Part shown: positions 54,649 through 64,000 of the stretch, piece by piece | Layout: each line of letters opens with the position of its first letter | Numbering within the stretch: the first letter of the stretch is position 1 | From: Proteles cristata cristata | Taxonomy: Eukaryota > Chordata > Mammalia > Carnivora > Hyaenidae | Length of the DNA stretch: 64,000 bases | Assembly: GCA_017311185.1 (NCBI GenBank) | Contig: JAESUZ010001281.1 | Coordinates: forward strand, 806,001 to 870,000 | Direction of reading: 5' to 3' | The notes under the pieces: model-generated | Databases searched by the model: none | What the model was told of the DNA's origin: nothing | The model's input: the letters and a program-made list of their open reading frames with translations, nothing else | Made by a program: the position numbers and the translations under genes

Positions 54649-55444
54649 CCATGATTTTTAAAGCCAGAAAAGACGTGTTCAAGACTCTTTCTAGATAGTC
54701 AAGCTTGTTCTTTTGTAGTGAAAGAACTGTTTATGGGCCTGCAAGGGAATGTGGCAATAATAAATTTCAGGCCTTACGAAAGGCGTCTTTTCCATTTGGA
54801 ACGGATTATTACCTAATAGACAGTCCTTTATAGGAACTGAACAAAGACTCGCTGACACAATCCTAACTGTTGGCTGTTCTCGGGACAGCTGGACAATTAT
54901 TTTGCTTCTGGGCGCAGCGCACACAAAAGAAGGAACCTGGATGCACAAGGTTTGATGGGATAAGTGCTGAGCAATGAGCCACCAACAAAGGGTCTGGAGG
55001 GGCCTGGGGGCAGGATTGTCACGAGGACGAGGACGGGGGTGGGGGGTGGGGGCGCTCAGGCTTGCAGGCCAGGGGAGCCACAGCGCAGGGAGCGTGGGGA
55101 CTGGAGCCCAGGGCCCACTCCACAACTGGCACTCGCTAAAGGTTTGTTGACTGAATGACGGGTTGAGTAATGAAAAATGCGACGTAAAGGGAGGAAAATG
55201 TGTTCCAGGCAGGAAAGAGAAGGCTGGAGGTATTACAGGCTTCCTTCTGGAAGGGTCGCTAGGGTGGTGGCATCACTTTTTAGAAAAGCTTTTAGTCAGG
55301 ATACCTGCCAGTCTGCCTAAAAGTACCTATTGAGTGCCCATTATATGGAGGACACTGGAAGGCAAATAAAAGACATGGTCTCAAGAACTTTGATTTCCTG
55401 CTTATCTGCTCTACTTAAAAAATCATGATTGCAACTTTAGACAT
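54649..55444. other. Intergenic, unassigned
   Basis: A minus-strand 144-aa ORF at 54691-55125 is open but shows no domain. GGGGTGGGGGGTGGGGGCG at 55035 is G-rich. Confidence 0.4.
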
Positions 55445-55503
55445 GAATTAGGGTTCTGCAGAGAAAGAACCTATAGGACATTTATGGGTACATAAAAAGA
55501 GGG

Positions 55504-55722
55504 TTTTTGTTAATATTTTTTAATGTTTATTTATTTTTGAGAGACAGAGAGAGTGAGGGAGGGAGGGGCAGAGAGAGAGAGGGGGAAACATAGAATCCAA
55601 AGCACACTCTAGGCTCCGAGCTGTTAGCACAGAGCTCGACACCAGGCTCGAACCCATGAACTGTGAGATCATGACCTGAGCTGAAGTCAGATGCTTCACT
55701 GACTGAGCCACCCAGGTGCCCC
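55504..55722 (-). mobile_element. Carnivore SINE, antisense
   Basis: TTTTGTTAATATTTTTTAATG to GAGCCACCCAGGTGCCCC; AAAAGAGGG and GAAAGAGGT flank it. Confidence 0.9.
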
Positions 55723-55734
55723 TAGAAAGAGGTG

Positions 55735-56313
55735 GGAGGTGGGGCTTACAGCTTTGCTGGTAGACAATTTGATGTGGAGAACAAAGGCAAAAGAAAGATA
55801 GGAAAAAATTATATTTCCTTTGCAGCCCGTTGACAAGTACTTGGACTGGCAGCGTGAGTGACCTTCCTGCAGGAGCTCAACTGCCTTGATGTGAACACTT
55901 TGCAAGAGGCAAAAGGCAACCTCAGCTTGACATTAGTCTGACCTCTCCAGGATCCTATAGGTCTTCTTTAACGTATAAAAATATCTTTGGAAACTTCTCC
56001 CAAAGATAAATGTTAGCAGTTATCTTCCAAGCACATGGCCCCCTGACATACATCTAGAGGGTCTCATGACTAATATTTCACTGGACAGTAGTAAATGGCT
56101 CAAGGTCCTAGAAACCTTGCTTCCAAATTCCTTAGAGACTACACGACCCCTAACCCCCTCCCGACTTGAAAGTATGTAGTCAGCCACTCCTCACAACCCC
56201 AGGGCAGCTCTTTCTGCCCACTGGTCCTATCCCCACACTTTAATAAAGCCTATTTTTTGCAGTGAAGGCATCTCAAGAATTCTTTCTTGACCGTTCACTC
56301 CCCGACCCCAACA
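55735..56313 (+). mobile_element. Probable ERV1-like LTR inside older LTR
   Basis: CTTTAATAAAGCCTATTTTTTGC carries AATAAA at 56242-56247 and is followed by TCTCAAGAATTCTTTCTTGACC and CCCCAACA. This is the R-U5 order of a gammaretroviral-like LTR. The left border is uncertain. Confidence 0.5.
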
Positions 56314-56790
56314 TTTCACATCCCAATGGACGTATAATGCCGTGTAAGTTTAAGGTGTACCCTGTGTTGATTTGAGGAAGAGGTTCATTATGAGGGACGG
56401 GCTCAGGATTGCAGAGGCTGAGAAGTCCCACAGTCTGCTGTCTGCAAGCTGGAGGCCCAGAAAAGCTCATGGTGCCATCCCAGTCCAAACCCAAAGGCCT
56501 GAGAAACCAGGGAGCCAGTGGTGTAAGTACCGGTCCAAGTCTAAAGACCTGAGAACCAGGAGAACTGAGGGCCAAGGTCAGAAGATGAACACCCCAGCTC
56601 AAGAGGAGAAAGACAATTCACCCTTCCTCTGCCTTTGTGTTCTGCATCAGAAGAGGATCTTTACTCAGTCTATTGCTTTACTTGCTAATCTCCTTTGGAA
56701 ACACCCTCAGAGACACCCCCAGAATAATGTTTCACCAGCACTCTGTCCATCCCTGAGCCCATTAGGCTGATACAAAATTAACCATCACAC

Positions 56791-57209
56791 GACCTAAGGA
56801 AAAAGACTGGACTGGACATCGAAAAATAATAGTAATTGATCATATTGAGGTCATGGGATCGTGGCTAACTTCCTTTTCTCTTCCTGACTTCCTATGTTAT
56901 ATTTTGGCTTTTACCATCAAAATAGATTCTTCAAAGTGTGTGAAAGTTCTGCTGCTGTGACCACTGCAGTCCCTCTGCAGCCCTAATCTCAGTCTTGGAG
57001 GAGGGGGGCTCAGTAACGGAGGGGGACGACCCCAGCAGGGGCAAACCGCAGCCATTCTCTGGGTAGAGTTGGCCCCGCACATCAGTGCGGAGTGTCCTCT
57101 ACTCATTTTGTCTCAGAGACCTGAAAAGCTGTCATTATTTTTTACTCCTCTCTATCATACTTTTCCATTCCTTCATTCATTCAGCAGATCTTTATTAAGA
57201 ACACTCTAT
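56791..57209. other. Intergenic, unassigned
   Basis: No gene recognised. Confidence 0.4.
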
Positions 57210-57428
57210 GGGTGCCCGGGTGGCTCAGTTGGTTGAGCGTCCTACTTCGGCTCAGGTCATGATCTCACAGTTCGGGGGTTCGAGCCCTGTGTCGGGCTCT
57301 GCTGACAGTTCAAAGCCTGGAGCCTGCTTCAGATTCTGTGTGTGTCTTTCTCTCTCCAGCCCTTCCCTGCTCGCACTCTGTCTCTCTCTGTCGCTTAAAA
57401 ATAAATAAATAAACGTTTAAAAAAAAAA
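57210..57428 (+). mobile_element. Carnivore SINE, sense
   Basis: GGGTGCCCGGGTGGCTCAG to AAATAAATAAATAAACGTTT; AAGAACACTCTATG and AAGAACATTCTATG flank it. Confidence 0.93.
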
Positions 57429-57509
57429 GAACATTCTATGAACAATAAGCTATAGCAAGCCCTGAGTGTAACAGAATGAGTGCCCATCTCTGGCTTACAG
57501 AAGAAGTAG

Positions 57510-57615
57510 ATATTTATTTATTTATTTATTTATTTAATATAATTTATTGTCAAATTTGTTCCCATACAACACCCACTGCTCATCCCAACAAGTGCCCTCC
57601 TCCATGCCCATCATG
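57510..57615 (-). mobile_element. L1 3' tip, antisense
   Basis: (TTTA)n, then AATTTATTGTCAAATTTGTTCC and CATACAACACCCACTGC, a very short carnivore L1 3' end. Confidence 0.8.
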
Positions 57616-59157
57616 GATAGACATCAATAGCTGATCGATGAGTGATGGATTGTGAATCAGCCATCAGGAGGCTTATCAGCAGCACCTGTCAGTCTGCCGT
57701 CCTCAGTATTACATTGGGGTGGGAGGCAGGTCGGTAGTGAGAGCAGGTTCTGGGCGGGAAGCCAGGAGCCTCCGCCACTTACCTTGGGCCACTTAACCTC
57801 TCTGGATTTACTTCCTTATCCGTGAAAAAGCAAAAAACAGATCTGTGATTGTTAACTCCTTTTCCCTTTTATTGACAACAGAACCGCCTTTCACCTGTGG
57901 GCCTGTTATGGGCAATAGATGGAAGCGAGTCGGCTTTGCACCTAGCCCTCATCGTCCCTCCCCCAACTCCTTTTCTTGGATCCACAGCGGACTCAGAAAA
58001 ACAATTGCAAGCCCCAGCCCGGGTGGTTCCTTCAAAGGCAAAGTCGCAAGACTGCAGGGTGTCTGGGCTCCAGTCTGGAACAGATCACCGGTCGGTGGCT
58101 GTGAGGCCTGTGCACGGCTCGCGTCTATCGTGCGATGGCTGGGTCTAGGCTGAGGCCTTGGTCAAGCCCATGCTAACTAATTAAAGAGAAGCAGTTACTG
58201 CAAAATTTCCCGAGGAAACCAAAGCTAGGGTTTGGTTTCCACTTACATTGAGCAACTTCCTTCCAGGGCACTCAACCTCCTCAAGAAAGCATTCTCTTTC
58301 AACATAGGCAAGTCCGGTAACACACAAGGGTTGTGATTGTGCGTTTGCCATAAATATATACATCGCTTTCAGGAGGAAACTGGGCCTGTGGTTACTCTCT
58401 CTGGTGGGGATGTTTACCTAAGGTTGATTGTTCACCTTAAAAACCTTAAGAACCTGGGCTAGGTTGAGGTCATAGTTCACGGGCAATGTGGAGGCAAGGG
58501 ACAGTGAAAGATACAGTGTCAGTTTAAACTGATGAGTGTTACATCAAGTCCCAGAGGACATTTCACATTTCGCTGGAGCCGCCTAAAAATAATTTAAACA
58601 CACAGTCAGGTGGCCCAAGGCTTTCATTACCTGAAGGCTCCCTCTCAAAGTTGTGTCTCCTCTGCAAGATACCTGAGCCCCTGGGTCACCCCCAGCCTAG
58701 CCCGTCATTTAGCCCCCCACCCTGCCCACAGCACTCTGGGCTCGACACTCAACCAGCCTAGCCTGGCCCTGAGAAGAACAGAAAACACTTAACTGAATCG
58801 GTTCCCTCAGCAGGGCCCAAATTCCTGCGTTCGTTTTCTTCTGACCTGTTCCTAGCTATGTTTGGACTAGCTTTAGCTGATGGGCTCCACGAACTATTTT
58901 CAGGTTTTCCAAATCTTTCCCCTTTCTGTGGATACCTTGATCTAAATTTACCAATGACCCCTACCTGTTGGTTCTTATTTTTGCCAAATCTTGACTTCCA
59001 GGTTGCAAATTCATTCTCCGTCTCTCTGTCTCCGTCTGTCTCTGCCTCTGTCTATATATACAGTCTACACAAATAGCTTCCAACGTTAGCTTTTTCTGTC
59101 CCTAAAGGAACAACTGTAGTCAAAGATAGCCCATTGAACCGGTCTTTATTTAAAACA
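57616..59157. other. Intergenic, mostly unique, with a MIR
   Basis: About 57735-57845 is sense MIR (CACTTACCTTGGGCCACTTAACC). A 102-aa ORF (57845-58153) has no domain. Confidence 0.45.
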
Positions 59158-59367
59158 ATTTTTTTAATGTTTGTTTATTTTTGGGAGAGAGAGAGACAGA
59201 ATATGAGCAGGGGAGGGGCAGAGAGTGAGGCAGACACAGAATCCAAAGCAGGCTCCAAGCTCTGAGCTGTCAGCACAGAGCCCCGACATAGGGCTCAAAC
59301 TCACGAACCATGAGATCATGACCTGAGCCAAAGTCAGACACTTAACCAACTGACCCACCCAGGTGCC
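59158..59367 (-). mobile_element. Carnivore SINE, antisense
   Basis: AATTTTTTTAATGTTTGTTT to GACCCACCCAGGTGCCC; TGAACCGGTCT and TGAACCTATCT flank it. Confidence 0.92.
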
Positions 59368-60085
59368 CTGAACCTATCTGTTTTTAAATGGCCTAGTTCT
59401 CTGGGGTGACAGGAATCCCAAACAGAAATGTTTGCAGAGTAGTGGCGGTCAGTGTGGCCAGACAGAGTGCTGTGCTGTTAGACACATATCTGTGGGGATT
59501 CGGACCAAATGTACCCTGGGTGGTGTGATGGTGTCGGGCAGGGGACGGGGGGCAGAGACAGACACAGAGAAAGACAGTCAAGCACTCTTACCAAGGGGCT
59601 TCTGTCAGTATAGAGAGGACCCAAAAGTGAGTAAGCTGTTTGTTTACAGGACATACAAAATATTCTCTCCCTTTGGGAGTCCATTTAGGTGACGGTTCTG
59701 GCTATAGATACTTCCGGCCCAATCCAGAAAGGACCTAGAAAGTGAAGGTGGTCAAAAATCCACCCTCCACAATGGTCTGCAGTGGTTTCTAGTCGTCCTA
59801 CGGAGCGTCCACCCTGTGAAATGTGAATTTTGCACATAACCACTCCCCTGTCTCAAACCTGCCTTCACCTCCATGGTCACTTCCTTTCTGTCTAATTACT
59901 CCCAGTCAGGCATGCAGTTAGGGGAATTTAGGAGCAACCACCCTATGGGCCCCAGGTTCCAGAAGGTTACACGTGATGATGTGTTTATTATGCACTGAGC
60001 ACTTTTTTTGAGCCCTTAACAATGCTCTAGCTCATTTAACACCAGCACAACCTTATAAGTTAAGTGCTTTTATAACCCTCAGTTT
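59368..60085. other. Intergenic, unassigned
   Basis: No gene or repeat recognised. Confidence 0.4.
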
Positions 60086-60284
60086 TAAAAAAAATTTTTA
60101 GTCTTTATTTTTGAGAGAGAGAGAGCAGGGGAAGGGCAGAGAGAGAGGGAGACACAGAATCTGAAACAGGCTCCAGGCTCTGAGCTCTCAGCACAGAGTC
60201 CAAAGTGGGGCTCAAATTCATGAACCAGGAGATCATGACCTGAGCCGAAGTCGATGCTCAACTGACTGAGCTCCCCAGGTGCCC
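60086..60284 (-). mobile_element. Carnivore SINE, antisense
   Basis: AAAAAAATTTTTAGTCTTTATTT to GAGCTCCCCAGGTGCCCC. Confidence 0.9.
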
Positions 60285-60297
60285 CTATAATCCTTAT

Positions 60298-60397
60298 TTT
60301 TTTTTTAAAAGAAAACTCTACACCCAGTGTGGGGCTTAAACTCATGACCCTGAGAACAAGAGTTGCACGCTCTACCACTGAGCCGGCCAGGTGCCCT
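60298..60397 (-). mobile_element. Short tRNA-like SINE, antisense
   Basis: TTTTTTTTTTAAAAGAAAAC to GAGCCGGCCAGGTGCCC with CTACCACTGAGCCGG is a short, older, tRNA-like SINE form. TATAACCCTCA flanks the two-SINE block. Confidence 0.75.
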
Positions 60398-60419
60398 GTA
60401 TAACCCTCATTTTTAAGAA

Positions 60420-60520
60420 ACACTTTGGGCAACTGAGGCTAGTAGCTTGCTCAGGACCACCCAGTCAGGGACATGATGAATGTGGGATTTGAAGCCAGGC
60501 AGTCTGATTGGTAGCTCAGG
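60420..60520 (-). mobile_element. MIR, antisense
   Basis: CAACTGAGGCTAGTAGCTTGC and GGGATTTGAAGCCAGGCAG. Confidence 0.65.
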
Positions 60521-60524
60521 GTTT

Positions 60525-60840
60525 GTTTTTTTTCTTTAAGTTAGTTAACATACAGTGTGGGCTTGGCTTCAGGTGTAGAACCCAGTGATTCATCACTTAC
60601 ACACAACACCCAATGCTCATCCCGAAAATGCCCTCCTTAATGCCCATTTAGCCCATCCCCTGACTTGCCTCCCCTCCAGCAACCCTCAGTTTGTTCTCTG
60701 CATTTAAGAGTCTCTTATGGTTTGCCTCCCTCTTTGTTTTTATCTTATTTTTCCTCCCTTTCTTCCATGTTCATCTCTAGAGTTTCTATAGTTCCACATA
60801 TGAGTGAAATCATAGGATATGTTTTTCTCTGATCTCAGGT
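60525..60840 (-). mobile_element. L1 3' end, antisense
   Basis: TTAAGTTAGTTAACATACAG, ACAACACCCAATGCTCATCC and TCCACATATGAGTGAAATCA are reversed carnivore L1 3' sequence of a second subtype. Confidence 0.8.
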
Positions 60841-60844
60841 GTTT

Positions 60845-61063
60845 TTCATGTTTATTTATTTATTTTTAAGGAGGGGAGGGGCAGAGAGAGAGGGAGAGAG
60901 AGCAGGGGAGGGACAGAGAGAAATGGAGACAGAGAATCCCAAGCAGCCTCCGCACAGTCAGTGCAGAGCCCTCATGGAGGGCTTGAACTCACCAAACCAC
61001 GAGATCATGACCTGAGCTGAAACCAAGAGTCAGAGGCTTAACTGACTGAGTCACCCCCATCCC
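60845..61063 (-). mobile_element. Carnivore SINE, antisense
   Basis: TTTCATGTTTATTTATTTATTT to GAGTCACCCCCATCCCCC. Confidence 0.88.
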
Positions 61064-61074
61064 CCATGTCTCGG

Positions 61075-61260
61075 AACCAGTCTTCCCCAGCTCAAAGCCC
61101 AGCTCTTCAACATACTGTCTGTGAGATCTTGGGTGAATATTCCCACCTGTAAAATGGGGTAATACCAACACCTTCTACAGGTGCTTGAGATGATTAAATC
61201 ACTGAGAGGGTGAAACGTGCCTCGCACATCCCAAGCACCATATGTGCTCATCGCTATTTT
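61075..61260 (+). mobile_element. MIR, sense
   Basis: CAAAGCCCAGCTCTTCAACA...CACCTGTAAAATGGGGTAAT...GCCTCGCACATCCC. Confidence 0.7.
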
Positions 61261-61289
61261 TCCTACGCCACACCTGCCTTCGTGTTTCA

Positions 61290-61721
61290 ATCCAGGACTT
61301 TAATACTAGTACAGATTTTTAAACTTTAAATTTTTAGAAAATATCAACTGTACTGAAAAGTTGCAAGAAATGTACAGTGAGCGCTATACGTGCTTCAGGT
61401 CCACTGAGTAGTAATATTCGGCCACATTTGTTTTACCTGGTTTTTCCTCTATATACGTGCTATCATTACTGATAGTTTTTATAAACCACCTGAAAGGTGA
61501 GTGAATTGCAGTTTTTTGCCCCTTGCCTGTAGGACTTAGGCATGTGTGTGTGTGTGTGTGTGTGTACACACATATGTATATATATAAAACCACTATACAG
61601 GGAGCCTAAGTGGCTCTGTCAATCAAGTGTCCAACTCCTGATTTTGGCTCAGGTCATGATCTCAGGGTGGTGGGATCGAATCTTGAGTCAGGCTCTATGC
61701 CGAGCGTGGTGCCTGCTTAAG

Positions 61722-61763
<42 letters not shown>

Positions 61764-62270
61764 TCTCTCCTCTCCTTCTCCCCTTTCCCTCCCTCCCTCC
61801 TTCTTTTCCCCTCACCCCTGCTTGCACTCTCTCTAAAATAAAAACCAATAAAAAAACCCGCTACACAATTGTCATATTCAGGAAATTTAGCATTGATGCA
61901 ATATGTGTTCTAACACACAGCCCATATTCAAATTTCACCAGCTGACCCAATGAAGTCCTTTAGAGAAATTGTTTTTCCCTGTTCCAGAAGCCAGCCCAGA
62001 ACCACATGTTGTGTTCAGTTACCACGCCACGTTCGTCCCCTTTAATCGGCTTGCTCTTCAGCCTTGTTTTGTTGCTCATGTCGAATCACACGGAGTTTTT
62101 AGAACGCCTCTCGTTTGGGCCTGTCTGATTTGTTCCTTGTGATTAGGTTCAGATTATGAACTTTTGGCAGAAATGCTACATTAAGTGTTATCTTCTTAGT
62201 GCATCAGGCCAAGAGGCACATGATGTTACTTTTAATTTGTGGGGGAGATACCAGGAGACTATAAATATCC
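61290..62270 (-). mobile_element. Old L1 3' UTR, antisense, split by SINE
   Basis: GAAAAGTTGCAAGAAATGTAC before the SINE, then CATATTCAAATTTCACCAGC, GAACCACATGTTGTGTTCAG and CATCAGGCCAAGAGGCACATG after it, the order of a reversed old L1. A (TG)n run lies at 61541-61563. Confidence 0.65.
61602..61858 (+). mobile_element. Older carnivore SINE with CT expansion, sense
   Basis: GGAGCCTAAGTGGCTCTGTC, GTGGTGGGATCGAATCTTG, a long (TC)n run and CTAAAATAAAAACCAATAAAA; AAACCACTATACA and AAACCCGCTACACA flank it. Confidence 0.9.
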
Positions 62271-62939
62271 TGTTCCTTTCAAACTTGTACCCCGTGGTTT
62301 CTAGAACAGACCAGAGGGCCCCACACTCAGTGACACAGGCTCTCAGGCTACACCTGGCTGCTCACGTCTCCCGCTTGCTGTGTGCTCCTCCCACACATCC
62401 CAAGCATGCCCCCTCCTCCCCTGCTCTGAGAATCTGCTCCTCACGCCCTTCCCTCCCTGCCACAGAGGTTTGCACAGAGGAGGATTCCAAGTACTTGTCG
62501 AATCCAAATATGTGATCTGAGGTCCTGTGTATCGGCTCAGGAGTAGCACCTCAATCTTTTAGAAAGACTTCATTTACAGCTAAAGAGGGGAGACCTCAAA
62601 GAACACAAGTATTCTTCCTTTCATCTGCCTCTGGGGACTCAGGCAAAGAACTCTGAGTGGTATATGTGTGAAAAAAAGGAGAGACAGAGAGAGGGATTGG
62701 GCAGAAGGGGGAAGGGAGGGTTCAACATGAATATACCTCCTAAGCCAGTGACTCTCCTCCATCCCGTGTTTGTGGTGAAAAAGAGTAAGAGACACCCTAG
62801 GTATTCCTTGCTGGGGAAGAAAGAAATTGTGGTGGAGTTGTATTCATTCATTTACTCAACAAATGTTTACTAAGAACCGTTATGGCTTGGCACTGTTCTA
62901 TCTGCTGAGGATATGGCTGTGATTAAAACAAAGTCCCTG
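62271..62939. other. Intergenic, unassigned
   Basis: No recognised gene. Confidence 0.4.
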
Positions 62940-63153
62940 TGGGGCACGTGGGTGGCTCAACTGGTTAAGCGTCTGACTTCAGCCCAGGTCATGTTCTCAT
63001 GATTCTTAAGTTCAAGCCCCGCGTCGGGCTCTGTGCTGACAGCTCAGAGCCTGGAGCCTGCTTCAGATTCTGTTTCTCCCTCTCTGATCCTCCCCTGCTC
63101 ATGCTCTGTCTCCCTCTCTTTCAAGAATAAATACACATTAAAAAAAAAAAAAA
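62940..63153 (+). mobile_element. Carnivore SINE, sense
   Basis: GGGGCACGTGGGTGGCTCAAC to AAGAATAAATACACATTAAAAA. Confidence 0.92.
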
Positions 63154-63921
63154 GCCAAAAGAAACAAAACAAAATTCAATGTGTCTGCTCTCATGGAACA
63201 CATGTGCTCGTGAGAGCTAGCAGACAACGAACAACTATCACCCACATGCACACCCAACACGTGAACACACGTGCTCATGTATACCTATCAGGGCTACAGA
63301 GGGAGGGGCAGGGAGAGAATACTTTGCAGCATTGGAAGTAATAAACTAGATTTACAAACGGTAATATAAACAAAACTTAAAAGCATAGTCGATGGGAAGA
63401 AGACCTAGAATAAAAGTGATGGCACGGTACCATTTGTAGGACTTGAGAATGTATGTGCAAAGTGAAGCTATATGTGCGTATGTGTGTATACGTGTATATG
63501 TATCTCTGTGTACACATTCGGTATACGCCTGCATCTAAGGACATGGACATAAATGTGTGCATTCAGGTATCCATGTATATCTACAGACGTGTATGTACCC
63601 ACATTGAGGGATGTGTACGTACATGGGTTAGTGTGTAAACCAAATGGCAGTGAGGATGAATGTTGGCAAGGGAATAAAGGGGGAAACATGTAAAATGAAA
63701 CAGATAAGCTTCACCTAAATGGCTACTAGGAAGCCAGGAACCAAGGTGTCTCATGTGAATGTACCTGAGATCCGAAAAAGAAAGGGAAGGGGACTTTGTT
63801 GCCCAGTGCAAAGAAATGAATGCACTTTCCCTTCCTCTTTGCATTCTGGGACTAGGGCCTCTGGACTCTCCGCTTCCCGGTCTGTACCTCCTCCCCACAG
63901 CCCGCAGCGCCCCCCCACCCC
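63154..63921. other. Intergenic, with degenerate GTATGTG tract
   Basis: About 63440-63640 is rich in GTATGTG/TGTGTATA. No gene recognised. Confidence 0.45.
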
Positions 63922-63926
63922 ATGCC

Positions 63927-64000
63927 ATGGGGAGCAGCAAGGCCAAGCGCAGTAAGAGGAGGAAGGTGGGGGAGTATGAGGCAGGGACCCCCTTCCAGCC
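63927..64000 (+). CDS. Possible 5' start of an ORF leaving the window
   Basis: ATG in a good context (GCCATGG) opens a basic frame, MGSSKAKRSKRRK..., that stays open for 24 codons to the right edge. I do not recognise the protein. It could be a retrocopy, an exon or chance; the visible part is too short to judge. Confidence 0.2.
   Translation, partial: MGSSKAKRSKRRKVGEYEAGTPFQ

Larger units (their letters stand above)
55445..56790 (+). mobile_element. Ancient LTR (MaLR-like), split
   Basis: AATTAGGGTTCTGCAGAGAA at the left and GCAGAGGCTGAGAAGTCCC, CAAGCTGGAGGCCCAG, CAGAATAATGTTTCACCAG, AAATTAACCATCAC at the right are the two halves of one LTR, the same type as at 8153. A SINE (55504-55722) and another LTR-like piece separate them. 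Confidence 0.65.

Noticed and set aside
54691..55125. 144-aa minus-strand ORF
   Set aside because: No domain, start context or codon pattern; the upstream part is a G-rich tract read as proline/arginine.
35400..64000. LYST 5' exons downstream of NID1
   Set aside because: Synteny makes LYST the expected next gene, but none of its coding sequence was recognised, and in human the gap is far longer than the 28 kb available here.

Overview
This is a mammalian nuclear window, almost certainly from a felid or close carnivore relative. About fifty tRNA-Lys-derived carnivore SINEs of the felid type are present: GCCTGGGTGGCTCAG head, CT-rich middle, AATAAATAAACATTAAAA tail. Truncated carnivore L1 3' ends and no bacterial-style gene packing agree with this. 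Family names for repeats are recalled, not searched.

The left half (about 1-35.4 kb) is the 3' half of NID1 (nidogen-1/entactin) on the + strand. Eleven coding exons join in a single open frame with consensus AG/GT borders: three EGF-like exons (1111-1236, 5853-6002, 7750-7872), a thyroglobulin type-1 exon (17663-17881), a linker plus six-bladed YWTD propeller over six exons (20076-32357), and a terminal exon with the last EGF-like module and stop (33303-33424). A roughly 2 kb 3' UTR follows, with AATAAA at 35377. Together they encode 534 residues plus a split first codon. This is the basement-membrane linker part of the protein, carrying the laminin-binding propeller. The upstream exons (NIDO, first EGFs, G2 barrel) lie left of the window.

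The right half (about 35.4-64 kb) is intergenic with no convincing gene. It holds SINEs, L1 pieces in both orientations, ancient MaLR LTRs with younger LTRs nested inside them, MIR/L2 relics, microsatellites, a small orphan GC/CpG-rich patch (about 39.88-40.22 kb) and a short ORF with a good start context that leaves the right edge. In human, LYST lies beyond NID1 on this side (recalled), but no LYST exon was recognised.

The most interesting items are a retrocopied 34-nt 5' half of tRNA-Arg(TCT), ending in the anticodon loop and flanked by a target-site duplication, 71 bp before a NID1 exon; a 4-copy, 133-bp minisatellite made from a piece of antisense L1 ORF2; a block of three frame-neutral EGF exons; SINE pairs in inverted orientation around NID1 exons; and nested LTR and SINE insertions whose duplications record their order. 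No new enzymatic or defence system is present.
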